From positions 82,946,884 to 83,010,883 of the forward strand of contig CM043944.1 of NCBI GenBank assembly GCA_014529385.2: a stretch of DNA of 64,000 nucleotides, given 5' to 3'. This document shows positions 33,854 through 46,335 of the stretch, in pieces. The notes beneath the pieces were generated by a model. The model made no database searches. It saw only the letters and a program-made list of their open reading frames with translations, and was not told the DNA's origin. The DNA is from Adiantum capillus-veneris (lineage: Eukaryota > Streptophyta > Polypodiopsida > Polypodiales > Pteridaceae). Both the position numbers and the translations under genes were made by a program. Within the stretch, counting starts at the first letter, position 1. Each line of letters opens with the position of its first letter.

Positions 33854-36800
33854 ATGATACTTAAAAAGTTAAATTCGGATCGGTCAGAGGGTACACCGCC
33901 ACCTCCTACTAGTGGTGGCCGGGGTGCACAGAGTTCCAATATTGTACATGAACTGGTTTATAATGATTTCTACTACGATGAGTCTACTATATGCTGGTGC
34001 ACTCATTGTTGTGGCACGTATTGAAAGCCACGATGGGAGTGCTTTTCACATCAGACGACTTATGGTACTTTTGAGCGAGCACCACCACTTGAGCAGTGAC
34101 ATCAACCTATGGTATTTGATTGATCTCTCTTAGATTTATTATTGGATATTTTATAAATCAAAGGTCATATGTATAATGAAACCATATAATATATGTAGGT
34201 ATCTTCAATTGATGGTGAGGATGACTTCACTATCAGTAATGCACATGTCCCTCGCACACGGCACAGACATGTCCATTTGTCATTTGCAACTTGAGGCTTC
34301 TCAACATACTCTACCTCCTAGTTTGGAAGCTGAGACGGGTGGAGATCATCCGTTGCCTACTTGTTTGTGTACTCTAGTACATATGTACGATCGAAGACGA
34401 TACGGAGGATGGCAAAGAAGCTCACTTCCTTTAGATGGAGAGGTTTTTAGCTTTTGGGGCAGTGGCTACATGATTGCTCTATCCACCATCATTTGCATGT
34501 GCCCCCTCATTTAGAGGTCACCCTTATGTCTTTTTGTGGACCTATATATAGATGGGGTCCATAGCATCGTCTTATTCGCTACATTCAGAGCATGAGTACT
34601 TATGGGTTATGTCTCAATGCAGCCTCTCTTTCTGATAGAGGGATTACACATGCAAAAGGACAAAGACTCTATGTTGACAAAAGACCTTACTCTCAAGGAA
34701 ACATAGCAGGTTTAATCAATGGTAGTCGAGGAGTGAGAGCAAGAACCAATTGCACATTTGTGGAGTGTGAGAATAGTCATGAATCAGGACATATGAGTAG
34801 GGATGTACCGAGATACATATTTGTCAATTCTATTATATCATTACGTGCTGGAGATGAATTTTCGGTGAATTATGGATGGCGTAGACCTCCACGAGCACCC
34901 TTAATAGATGAGGATTGAGAGTTTCATTGTATACAATTCTTGATGTTATTTTGGACTCTTGTACCCTAGTTCTACATTTTAATTCGGAATACATTCTCTA
35001 TTGTCTCTAATTTAATTTGATAATTGTCTTTTATTGTATCTAAATGTTTTGTATACGTGTAACAAATTGTTATTTCAATTCCAAAAACAGTGGTAATTAT
35101 TGAACTCTATGTGCATCTCTCTCTCGCCTTTAATATACAAGCATGCTATTGATACAATCTTCTTTACCTTCAAATATGCAGATTTTGGATTATGACATTG
35201 ATGATGCCACAATTACTTATTCTTAATCTTCAGAATTACTTTGGATGGAGCAATGTATTCGTTTCAGCACTATTGAAGTATGTAACAATCTAGAATATTC
35301 TTTTTGCTACATTCTAAAGATGTTTGCTTGTTATTAATCATATTTTAATCCACTTACAGGCCTTCTCTCAGAAGTTCTTACCGACAAGAAATTCCCTTCC
35401 TGCATCACATAATGAGGTGAAGAAGATGATAAGTAGTCTTGGACTTGACTATTCTTCTATACATGCATGTCCCAACGATTGTATTTTATATAGATTGAGA
35501 CATTTTCCCTTGGCTACACGTATAAACATATGTTCCAAAGTCCCAAATTGGCTAAGCTTATGACATGGGGAGTGGAGCAGAAGAGTAAAGATGGAGTAAT
35601 GAAAATTCCGTTGGATTGTCCTGCATTTGAGCATATTGATTTGCGATGGCCAGATTTTGCAAAAGAACCATGCAATTTAAAGATGGATGTAGCATTGGAT
35701 GTTGTGAATCCATTTTCTATGAGATCAAACAAATGGTCTACATGGTCGGTGGTAGTTATTAACTATAATCTACCCTTATATCTCAGCATTAAGATATAGC
35801 ATTTAATGCTCTTACTCTTAATTCTAGGAAAACGACAAGTTAAATACCTGAATGTTTATTTGGCCCCTCTCATTGACAATCTTCAAGATTTGTGGAGAGG
35901 AATTGATGTCATGGATGTGTCCAAAAGCATTGGTCAAAGACAGTTCATGTTCGTGGAACTGTAGCATGGAATATCCATGACTTTCTAGGATATGGTTTTT
36001 GCTCAGGTAAATGATTTAAATATATACACTGTCTCATAAGTTTGTATGGCGTTCATTGAGCTAATCATCTTTGTTATGTTTTCCATGTAGGGATATCTAC
36101 CAAGGGTTACAAAGCTTGTCCTCTTTGTGGTGATTGGTTGAGATGGACTTATATTAAAAACCTCAAGAAAAATATATATCTTCAACATACACGATTTTTA
36201 CCTGAAGATCATCATCTAAGAAACAGAAGGCAAGCCATCCATTTTAATGGAGAGGTAGAAGAAGGGAGATGTACAATACCAATGACACCAATGGATTTTT
36301 ATTTAAAGTGGATTTTTGTACCCGTTATTCATCCTGAATCAGAGATCATAAGCGGCGATGATGACAACACTGTGAAGGTGCAAGCCCGAGGAAAACGTTC
36401 TCTAGCTCGAAGTCCTTCAATATGGTATAGTTTGGAATATTGGAAGGATTTAAAGACTTGTCATCTTCTTGATCCTATGCATATATTCAAGAACATTGGT
36501 CATTCATTATGGCAACACCTCATTGGCTTGAAAGACACAGTTGCAACAAGAAATGACTTGAAGTATCAAAACTCAAAGCCTAGCCTATGGCCACTTTTTT
36601 ATGAAACTCGACATGAGACAACCTATGAGCCTGGCCCATGGGTGCTCACAGCAGAAGAATTGCAAACTATCAACAGGAGATTCAGTTGATTGGTACTCCT
36701 AAAGGATATGGAGCATCTTGTCGCAACATGTTCACTCTAGATGACAAGAGCTTGTCTGGTTTAAAAACACATGACTTGCATAATTTTGTGAAGGTAAATC

Positions 36801-38601
36801 TATCTTGATCTTTGTAAGTATTTTTTTTCATGTTTTGTTGATCGGATTAATCATGTATGCAGCATGTTCTACCCCTTGTTCTTGATGGATGTATTACAAA
36901 AGGAGTCCAAGATATCATATATCACCTTGGATCGCTTACAAGGTATTTATCGCTTGTTAACTTTTAGTAATAAATTTAACTTGATATATTTCTAGTTCAA
37001 AAACATCTCTAATATCTTCTTTCTTTTATTGATAGATGGATTACATCAATTCCACAAAAGAAGCGTGAATGTATATAGATTCTTTGTCTAATGGAGAAGG
37101 AACTTCCAACCTCCTTTTTTGAAATACAGGTTCAACTTTTAATCCATCTTGTGGACGAGATAGAGCTTGCTGGTGTTGTAAGTACTCAATGGATTTTTTG
37201 GGCTGAGGATTTATGGGAGCATTGGAAGGTTATGTACGTCAAAAATCAAGAGTAGAGGGTTCTATGCCGGAGGGATGAAGAATGCATATATTACGTTTGT
37301 GAATACCTTGAGAAAACATATGAGGAAGCTCCACATGTATGGACAAATGGGTCTTCTTCTACCATGTCAGACGAGGTATTGTCTGGTAAGGGAGTCCCTT
37401 TTCGACTTAAGATCCAAGATAAATTGGCTATTTCTACTTTCATTGTCTATAATAGCAAATGCATGCAACAATTTATTGATGAGTAAGAAGAGGAACGTGC
37501 AAGCAAAAAAATTGGCAAATGTAAAAAGAGAAGATCCAGACGTCAAACCAACGCAAATGACAACGACGCCATACCTTCTTTTATGGATTGGTTATACACC
37601 CGTATGCAATGGGCGGTTAGTGATCATGAGCAAATCTCAGATGACCAGAGAGATTTTATGATTGGGTGTGAAAGACAGGTAACTTTTTGGGTTTTGAAAA
37701 CTATGAACTAACCAAGAAAATTTTCCTTTTTTTAGTATTTTTAATTTACTTATTGGTCTAGGCTCGAATGTATACCAACATGTGGACTTATGAAAAACAT
37801 CTTCGGATAAAAGCTATCGACGACTTACGTTTGACTCAAGATTCTTGCATTGTTTCCTCTTTCAAGCAATTATCACGTGCAACTTCAAGAGCCACAAATC
37901 TTGTCAACAGTGAACTTGGTTATGTGGGAACCATAGTTGGTATTTACGAGATATCGTATTGTATCTTCAAGCATGTAAATGAAATCTCTTTTCATGCACC
38001 AATGACATCTAGATTTCTTGAAGCTATACATATCTTAAAGTTTTGATTCGTACTTTTTGATAGGTGGTTTTGAAGGTGGATTGGTTTTGTGCCGAGTATA
38101 AAGGCAATAATGCCACAATGAGAAGAGAATTGTTTGGATTTTGGCTCGTTGACTTTTCAAAGTTAATACGGGCAACAAAAGAGCCTTTTTCCAATTCATG
38201 TTGAACAAGCGTTCTTTTACAAGAATACAGATGCTCATCCATGGTGGGAAGTTGTGCATGTCCAACCTAAAGGACCGAGGTTGATGGCTATTTAATAGCA
38301 TTGAACTTGAGGGAGTGGATCAAGATGAATTGATTACGTCCTCAAATCTAGACACATCAACGTAAGAGAGGTGCAGAATTATTCTTTCCGATCATGATGA
38401 CCTTGTAGATGATGAAAACGATAATGATCCATACTCTGACACAATCGACTTTGAAGACAAAGAAATAATGAATGTTGAGCCTACAAAGAAATTGAACATC
38501 AAAACAAATATAACAACAGAGGAGTTTGAAGAAGTCAACAAGGATAATGAAGGTGAGATCTTATTGACAATTAATCTCAGAGATGATGATGAGGACTATT
38601 A
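33854..38601 (+). pseudogene. CACTA (En/Spm) TNP2-type transposase, multi-exon
   Basis: Exons inferred by homology and GT-AG sites: about 33854-34110 (Cys-rich CWCTHCCG), 35182-35275 (NYFGWSNVFVSALL in one frame), 35360-35750 (LPASHNEVKKMISSLGLDY, HACPNDCILY, DGVMKIPLDCPAFEHIDLRW, NPFSMRSNKWSTWSV), 35828-36006 (NVYLAPLIDNLQDLW), 36091-36796 (ISTKGYKACPLCGDW, EYWKDLKTCHLLDPMHIFKN), 36863-36941, 37037-37677 (LLIHLVDEIELAGVV), about 37762-38044 and 38064-38601. Order and motifs match the TNP2/transposase_21 family, which cuts CACTA ends. At least five frameshifts or stops (for example near 34021, 36670, 37075, 38200) kill it. A SET-like ORF interrupts it between exons 1 and 2. Confidence 0.9.
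34592..34918 (+). CDS. SET-domain-like ORF inside the CACTA gene
   Basis: An intact 108-codon ORF with the C-terminal half of a SET (lysine methyltransferase) domain. RLYVDKRPYSQGNIAGLIN (25-43) occupies the place of the GN-xARFIN motif; GSRGVRARTNCTFVE (44-58) replaces NHSCxPN and keeps the N-C pair; PRYIFVNSIISLRAGDEFSVNYGW (73-96) matches the I-x-AGEEL-x-YG end. The cofactor-binding N-terminal half is missing, so activity is unlikely unless an upstream exon supplies it. A stop (about 34559) precedes the ATG. It lies between transposase exons whose frames are all broken, while this one is open. Could be a captured host exon or a normal but unrecorded part of this CACTA family. Homology is judged by motif only. 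Confidence 0.6.
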   Translation: MSTYGLCLNAASLSDRGITHAKGQRLYVDKRPYSQGNIAGLINGSRGVRARTNCTFVECENSHESGHMSRDVPRYIFVNSIISLRAGDEFSVNYGWRRPPRAPLIDED

Positions 38602-38711
38602 GTTTTATGTGTCAATTGAATATAGATGAACCTAAGTTGGGTAAGATTTTATCTCAAAGTAATTGATTATAAAGTCATGATTTTTATTCTTTGAATTCTT
38701 ACTAACAAGGG

Positions 38712-38785
38712 TAGGTGGTGGGGAGTCTCATGGTGATAGCCTCATATGGCTAGTGTCGGGGTTCAATTCCCCTCATACTTGTTTT
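38712..38785 (+). other. tRNA-like sequence, possible SINE head
   Basis: GGGGTTCAATTCCCC forms a 5-bp stem with a B-box-like GGTTCAATTCC, and GGTGATAGCCTCA about 30 bp upstream resembles a weak A box. No convincing anticodon or acceptor stem. Best read as a tRNA-derived SINE head or decayed tRNA. Confidence 0.35.
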
Positions 38786-38839
38786 TCTTTCTCTAGCTAT
38801 GTACAAGGTAATCTTATTTTCAAGTTCACTAAAGGAGAA

Positions 38840-40075
38840 AGATGCATTGGACAAAAGCATGTAAAGTTCTTCATGTACCTCTCCTCAAGGTTGTTGTTGT
38901 CTCTGGAAGCGCGTTGATTGCAACATATGTCGGCCCGAGAGGAAGGTGAGGGATTTGCTAGATCAGCCCGATAGGGCTTGCTGAAGCTTGTGAGCTCTTA
39001 AGTACACACAAATGGAAACCCTGCTCACAGGTTAGCGCTTTCTTCCATGCATGCTTGTTTTGGGAATTCGAGCTCTCACAAAGATACTCAAGATCGGCCC
39101 CAAATGGGAGAAGATCAGTCCCAAAATGGGAGTGTTCTTGGTCCCAAAACAACAGTGGATCAACACCAAAAATTGCAACATTTCTTGCCCCGAAACAAGA
39201 GGGTTTCCAGCCCGCATGGAAGGAACGCCTTATGCCCAACATCGCGAGCGTATTTTGTGAAGGCTATTCTGCAAGAGACAAAGCATCAACAGCTTTGGTC
39301 GATATGTATACCAAACACAATACCTTACAAAGCGCAAGAGACGCTTAATGGGCTTGTTGTTTAAAAGGTCATCTCATGAAACAAGTCGATTGCAGGATAT
39401 GCCCAACATGGGTGTGGCAAAGAACGCTGTGTTTTTCTCCCCAAGATGCGAAAGGAAGGGCTTCTAGCCAGAAATCGTATGCAAGATGCAATGCTCTCAC
39501 AAAAGCACATATAGTTCTTCATGTACCTCTGCTCAAGGTTTTTGTTGTCTTTAGAAGCACGTTGATTGCAACATACGTCGGCCTGGGAGGAAGGTGAGGG
39601 ATTTTTCAGATCAGCCCGATAGGGCTTGATGAAGCTTGTGAGCTCTTAAGTACACACAGACGACAACCCTGCTGACAGGGTTAGCACTTTCTTCCATGCA
39701 TGCTTGTTTTGGGAATTGGAGCTCTCACAAACACACTCTAGATCGGCCACAAAATGGAAGCAGATAATTCCCAAAATGGGAGTGTTCTTGGTCCCAAAAC
39801 AACAGCGGATCAACACCAAAAATTGCAACATTTCTTGCTCCAAAATAAGAGGGTTTCTAGCACGCATGGTAGGAACGCCTTATGCCCAACATCACGAGCG
39901 TATTTTTTGAAGGCTATTCTGCAAGAGACAAAGCATCAATAACCTTTGTTTATATGTATGCCAAACATGATACCTTACAAAAGCCCAAGAGACGCTTGAT
40001 GGGCTTGTTGTTTAAAAGTTCATCCCATGAAACAAGTCAATTGTGGGATCTTCAAAAACACGATTAGGAATCGAC
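38840..40075 (+). pseudogene. PPR protein pseudogene, tandemly duplicated
   Basis: Broken frames encode plant pentatricopeptide repeats: ALVDMYTKHNTLQSA (about 39290), SIAGYAQHGCGKE (about 39392), YARCNALTKAH (about 39480) and LIATYVGLGG (about 39555). These are the VDMYAKCG / IAGYAQHG type helices of PLS-class organelle RNA-binding proteins. A unit of about 655 bp starting near 38855 repeats near 39511, so the second copy has FVYMYAKHDTLQK. Many stops and shifts. Being intronless does not discriminate, since PPR genes often lack introns. Confidence 0.75.
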
Positions 40076-40165
40076 ACGCTCAAGAAGACTTGGGTTACAT
40101 TGCGATTGCAACAAACAAAAAACATTATGTGGTTCTTTTCTGGAGTGATACAGAACACTGCCAAA

Positions 40166-40177
40166 GCTTTGATACCA
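40166..40177 (-). promoter_or_regulatory. Copia-type primer-binding site remnant
   Basis: Minus strand TGGTATCAAAGC, one base off the standard Copia site, directly left of the TGTTAGGTCC repeat, which would be the 5' LTR. Confidence 0.6.
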
Positions 40178-40178
40178 A

Positions 40179-40702
40179 TGTTAGGTCCAACAGAAATGAG
40201 AGTTGAACTTTGCTCAAGATGAGTACTCCGAACTGTGCTCAAGGTTCCTTTTACTTACGGAAGGGAGAGCCTTCCATCTTTAATGAGAGAGTGCAAGTGA
40301 TCACAAAGAAAGTGATATGTGCATGAAGGTACTGGGACTGAGAGATAGAGAGAGAAGAATACGACACCAAGGTTGTCAAACCCTTCTCCAAAGGCCCCTC
40401 TCTTGATGATGAGAGAGGTCTATGCTATTGATTTCACCAATGTTAGGTCCAACAGAAATGAGAGTTGAACTTTGCTCAAGATGAGTACTCTGAACTGTGC
40501 TCAAGGTTCCTTTTACTTACGGAAGGGAGAGCCTTCCATCTTTAATGAGAGAGTGCAAGTGATCACAAAGAAAGTGATATGTGCATGAAGGTACTGGGAC
40601 TGAGAGATAGAGAGAGAAGAATACGACACCAAGGTTGTCAAACCCTTCTCCAAAGGCCCCTCTCTTGATGGCGAGAGAGGTCTATGATATTGATTTCACA
40701 AA
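40179..40702 (-). repeat. 262-bp tandem repeat, probable Copia LTR remnant
   Basis: TGTTAGGTCCAACAG starts at 40179 and again at 40441. The units are almost identical over about 262 bp. With the primer-binding site on its left, this looks like an LTR that has suffered an internal tandem duplication or two LTRs joined by recombination. No internal coding region of the element was found. Confidence 0.7.
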
Positions 40703-41482
40703 TCTCTACAATGCAATGGACTTGTTGATGATGAGGAAGACGACGAGACGGGCTGAAATCTGAAAACGCTAATGGCTGAAATCTGCAAAACTTTATGTGC
40801 TGAATTCTGATTGTATGTCGATGATGACAAAGATGATGATGATGCAACGACGACGCGATGAAAACACACATGCTGAAATTTGCATTGTTCGGGCTGAAAC
40901 TACAAACTTTGGTGGATCTGACTGTGCGGTGAGGATCTGATGTGGGAATGTGAGAGCTGCAAGGTTTGGGGGCTCTACTGTAGTGTGTCTATGCTGGAAA
41001 CTGAAAACACTGGTGCATATGTTGGAGCCGCCGTGGAGAATCTACAAAAACACTAGGGTTGTTGTATGATCCAAAAACGTTAGGGCTGAATCTATCTTGC
41101 TATCGCCAGATTGTCTTGAAAATGCAAAATGCTAGGCAGGTTGATAGACCCTGCTACTGCCGCGCTGATCTGCTATGCAAAAGTGCCTGATGAACAAAGT
41201 GTTCCTGTTGCCTATTCTGCCAAAAAGTGCTAGTGCTAGCTTTTCTTACATAGTTGCTTGTCAAATTGCCCTACCCAGTTTCCCAACAAAAGTCACTTAA
41301 AAATAATAAGTGAAAATTGGCTAGAATAGAAAAAATAGGTCTATGCACTATAAATATGCTCTTGATGGGTGCTGATGGAAATCGGATGGTCATGCTATGT
41401 GAAACTGGAGGATATGCATCTAATCTAAGTGCCTGGACATGCACAGTTTGCGAAAAGACTCACAAAAGTGCCAGATCACCTC
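40703..41482. other. No gene recognised
   Basis: Contains several copies of GGCTGAAATCTG / GCTGAAATxTG and GATGATGA-rich sequence, perhaps a continuation of the LTR remnant. Nothing codes convincingly. Confidence 0.5.
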
Positions 41483-41760
41483 CTATTCTAGAATGACTAT
41501 ACTGAATTGAACCCTTGTCATGAAGTAGCTTGTACACGTGCACATAGGGTTAGATGTGTCACGTGACAATTCCCCTGTGAAAGCTTGCCAGACACGACAC
41601 ACCTGATTACAGCATTTCTTTGCATTCTTCAACATATCACTTACAACATCTGCATCACAATCCTCAAAGTCCAATTTCTCCTGCATATCCTAAATGTACT
41701 ACCTTAGCTTGCCATAGGCAACCCGTTCCTCGTTGATCGCATCCTCACATCGTGCATAAT
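41483..41760 (-). pseudogene. Unassigned coding-like fragment
   Basis: Minus strand encodes EKLDFEDCDADVVSDMLKNA and a Cys-rich continuation (KKCCNQVCRVWQ). An upstream segment, RCEDAINEERVAYGKL, is in the same frame up to one stop. It looks helical and acidic, but I do not recognise the family. It sits just left of repeat X copy 2. Confidence 0.3.
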
Positions 41761-42339
41761 GCTTTGCTGTGCATACCCTTGTCTCCCATGGCTGAGCGTA
41801 TCTCAATTCAAGTACCTCCTCAATGTTCATGTACACTTGCATATTTTGCATGTCTATTGTACTATGATGTTTGCCCGCACGAGACTTACATGGGGCCTAA
41901 AAGCCCTGCACAACCATAAAAAAAAGTATATCCCTGCATCTATCAAAAGTCCAGCAACCTGTCTTCCTGCACCAGCTCTTGGTCTACCGAATCACCAAAA
42001 CAAGACATGGGTTGCTCACCTGCCCTACCAAAAAAATAAAAACCAGCCACCTGGTTGCCTGCACCACTGCTCAAACCAGCCACAACCAATCACCCGTATC
42101 CACAAAACAAGACACGGGTTGTTTTCCGTCCAGACACAATGATGTACACCCATGGGGTAACCAAATGGACCCACGTGGGGGCTACAAATAGAAAGAAATC
42201 ATGCCACTAGGGCTGCATGCAAAAACCTGTCCGCAATATTCATACATATGCCATTCATGGCTCAAATAATAACCTGCGTTTAGCAATGAAATCTCAAATT
42301 GTCCAACGTAACACCACTTCCAATGCACATGCATAACAA

Positions 42340-42483
42340 GAAGACACCCTGCGTGACTGGTTTGTTGAGGTTGCCGTATTGCCATTTCTCCATGCATATG
42401 TCAGCCTTCCTTTTGTTTGCCTCGACATACAAAACCAATAGCTTTGCATTTGTAAGGACATGTTGGATTGTGGTGAGCATCAT
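42340..42483 (-). pseudogene. Fragment resembling the CACTA partner-gene exon
   Basis: Encodes LVLYVEANKRKADICMEKWQY; see the spliced homologue at 33620-33750. It is followed by GNLNKPVTQGV, which is not in that gene, so the exon borders differ or the fragment is rearranged. Confidence 0.5.
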
Positions 42484-43601
42484 AGCTCAGAGTCCAGCAA
42501 CGTTGATGTTAATTATCTTTCTATACCATAAAAGCAGATAATTTTTATTCATCTACACCCTCTCTAGCTATGGCTCTATTCATGTCTGTATTTGCACCCT
42601 TCGCACTACAGATCTTTACTTTTGTCCTTCACTCCAGCAAAATTCCTGTCACATTAGACTCTAAAACTAGACCATTTTAAGATTAGGTTAGTATCAGCCT
42701 TTTGAAAAAGGTAGCACTCCAGTATCTTCTTGTAAATGTACATTGAACGCATGGCTCACTAGATGCTTCCAATCAGCCTGCATCTTTGCATTTTTGGTTT
42801 AGGACCACACAATCTCCCTCATACAAGTATGAGTGCATGCCTCCCACCTGGAAGGTCTGACAAAGAGTCCATCCCACTACCTCCGACATTCCAGGCTCCA
42901 GCCATAACATCCAACAGGTCGCAACGATGCAAAATCGGTGAGCTCCGTAGATAAACATATCCAAGCATGCTTTATGAAGTACCTCCTCACCAATGTGCTA
43001 GCCATATTCTATGCATTCTGTGGTCCTGGCACTATCTTTCTAGAGACAGCTCACTGAGGGAAGAAGTGGTTGTTGTTATTGGTGACAAGACTAGTGTGGA
43101 TAGTCATCCACAATGGCCAAAATTGAACACATAGTAGGCTCCAACAACAAGACAAGGGTTGAGGCAATGGCCAAAAATCCCGTAAACCAGCACTCTGATG
43201 ACAACTTACTAGCTTGTCCCAAGAACTTCAATGACCCAGTGAGAGTGGTGTGTACCATCTCCCCAAGTGCTTTCAGTTCTAAATGTCCAAGAAATGCCAA
43301 ATCTATTATAGGCTTTATGGCTGGAAGCAAGGAGAATATATGACAACATGGCTGAAATGCCAAGCTGCATGATGTGTATGATGGTGCAGATGGTTGAAAA
43401 TGCCATGCTAGCTGATGTGAGCAGTGGGTATTTACAGTATATAGAATTCTTGGTGGACATATCTTTCTTCTACAGTGTTTTCACCCCTCTCGGCCACAAT
43501 TCAGCTGCTTTTGGACCGCTTTCTACCTCAGCTTTACCTTCCTTATGCGGACACTTTCTTGGAGATTTTCTTGGTGATTTACCTCGTCATATTTTGTAGA
43601 C

Positions 43602-43871
43602 ATGGCTACTGATCTTGGACTTCCTATCCTCTCTTCTTCTGAGAATCGTAAAGGTTCCAACTTTACCGTTTGGAAGATGAAGATCATGGTTTTCCTTATG
43701 GAGTACGATTTGTGGGATTGGCTTGATGACAAGCAGAATGCCATTTGCCCCACTTTCTTGTTGTCCTCGTCTACTGCGGCACCTGTCGTGACTTCTAAGG
43801 GCAAAGAGCCAGCTTCCCCACTCTCTTCTCTTTTATATTTGGCAAATTACCTACAGGACCATCGGTCATGA
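43602..43871 (+). pseudogene. Copia-type gag N-terminal fragment, copy 2
   Basis: Starts MATDLGLPIL and contains RKGSNFTVWKMKIMVFLMEY then LWDWLDDK. Paralogue of 7520-7807, with the same truncation after LSS(L/P)LY. Confidence 0.7.
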
Positions 43872-44117
43872 CACAGATGTCTTGTGAGCCATTCATTCAT
43901 CCATCTACTTCTTGCCCTTTTATGCCATACTCATGCCCATTGTAACTGCAATGTTCCATTGCAAATTTAGCAACATTTTCAGCCCTAAGTGTCTCAAATT
44001 AGTGCTTGCATCTTCTTTTTTGAAGGCCATTCATAGCACATCCTTCTCCTCATTCATGACATTTTGGCCTCCTCTCAAAGACATCTTGCAACAACATTTC
44101 AGTCATATTCTTACAAC

Positions 44118-44882
44118 AAGCTAGTAATCACAAAGAAGTGGGTCCCAAAGAAAACCAATAAAACTACTATCACAGCACCACCGCTTGAATTCTTCAATTC
44201 CTCCTACAGTTACAGTAGAGTTAGAAGAGAGAAAGTCACTCACTTCACCACTGCATGCTGCACAAGGCTTACAAATCAGGAGATAAAGTGAATGCACAAA
44301 AGAAACTCAGAAGAAAAATAACCAGAGGCAACCAAAGAGGAACTCCAAATCTCTCTACAACCTTCAATCAAGCAAATGGCACAAGAGCTTCAAAGACCAT
44401 CACGTTGATTAGAATAGGAAGCCCTGTTAGCAAATGCCAATAAGAAAATTGCTTATACCCACATCTTGCACAACATAATTTTTTCCATGCATTGACTGTG
44501 TATGCATAATAGGGCTACATTACAAGGCCTACATTGACACAATTTTTCATTTCCCAAGCACTCAAATAGGAGGGGGGGAGGCATTCTAAATACGGACATA
44601 ATAATTATGAATATTAGAGGGAAATTTTTTGTGAGCTGCATTGAATTTTTGAGTTAAAGGAGGAGTACGAGGACAAAATCTACATATAAGCCCCTAGGGA
44701 CATTTGTACATAGCGTTTAGAATTCTATTCAACTGATTTTGCTTTTTGTTGAGTTGCTTTTTGGTTTTTTAAGTTATTTTTTGAGATTTTATATTATTAA
44801 ACAAAGTAGAAAAAAAATTCCATAATCTAGATGAAGAAAAAACTGAAGAGACGCCTGAGCAGTACAAAGAGAAGAAGGTACA
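44118..44882 (+). repeat. Flank repeat L, copy 2
   Basis: Direct copy of 22780-23598, including the G-rich tract (AGGAGGGGGGGAGG near 44570). It ends at AAGGTACAT before the inverted segment. It is about 50 bp shorter because of deletions near 44656. Confidence 0.85.
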
Positions 44883-45214
44883 TGAAAATGACAAAACTTC
44901 ATAAGGTATGTCTCAAGAGCCATATGCACAAGGCTATAATGTCAGAGGTAAGAAAAGAATGTTGATCAGCCTTCGACAACAATATGAGGCCAAAAATGAC
45001 TGAGAATGGTCATAAAACTCTGGGATGGCCTTCAAGGACAAAGAAAGTTGGTGATGTGACTAGACAAAAGCACCCATCAAGTGTAAAGTTGCCTATCAAA
45101 CATTTCATGCGACTAAAAGGCCGTATATAGGAAGTAGATCTTTATACTGTAAATCTTATATCTTGTATGTGACTTAATGAAGCCTAACAAACAAAAGGGA
45201 CTAATAGTACTGAA

Positions 45215-45930
<716 letters not shown>

Positions 45931-46335
45931 AGAAGTTTCTCATAGGTGCTCATTTATTGCAAATGATGTCGGATAAGGCCCTTTTGAAGCAAGTTACTAA
46001 CTTGGGAATTAACTGGGGTTTGTTAGGCTTTAATTAAGTCATGTATCAAGTAAAAGAAATATAATGATTTAAAAAACACACAAAAGATAACAGTGGAAAA
46101 TGAAACTTTGATCACCTTGATGCAAGAACAAAGAAGTTCACAATGAAGAACAACAGACACAAGACGTAGACAATTGAAGACTCAAATCATTAAGTCATTC
46201 CTAAAGTTAAAGTAAGGCCGACAAGCACTCGACATCAAAAGAGAATGTACAAGCAGTGGAGCAAACAAAAGCAAAAACGGCAACAAAGACCACACCAACA
46301 TTGACAATCAGGTCATGTCAAGGACGACATGAATT

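Larger units (their letters stand above)
41985..44117. repeat. Repeat X, copy 2
   Basis: Direct copy of 5458-8140 with internal deletions (notably around 43410). It ends at about 44117, where repeat L begins, whereas copy 1 runs on. The CACTA partner-like exon and the Copia gag fragment are both present. Confidence 0.8.

Noticed and set aside
34176-34514. 112-codon ORF left of the SET-like frame considered as its N-terminal half
   Set aside because: Lacks the GxG and Y-x-G-E type motifs of the SET N terminus and is in a different frame with an intervening stop.
38712-38785. Functional tRNA gene
   Set aside because: T arm only; no acceptor stem, anticodon arm or proper A box found.
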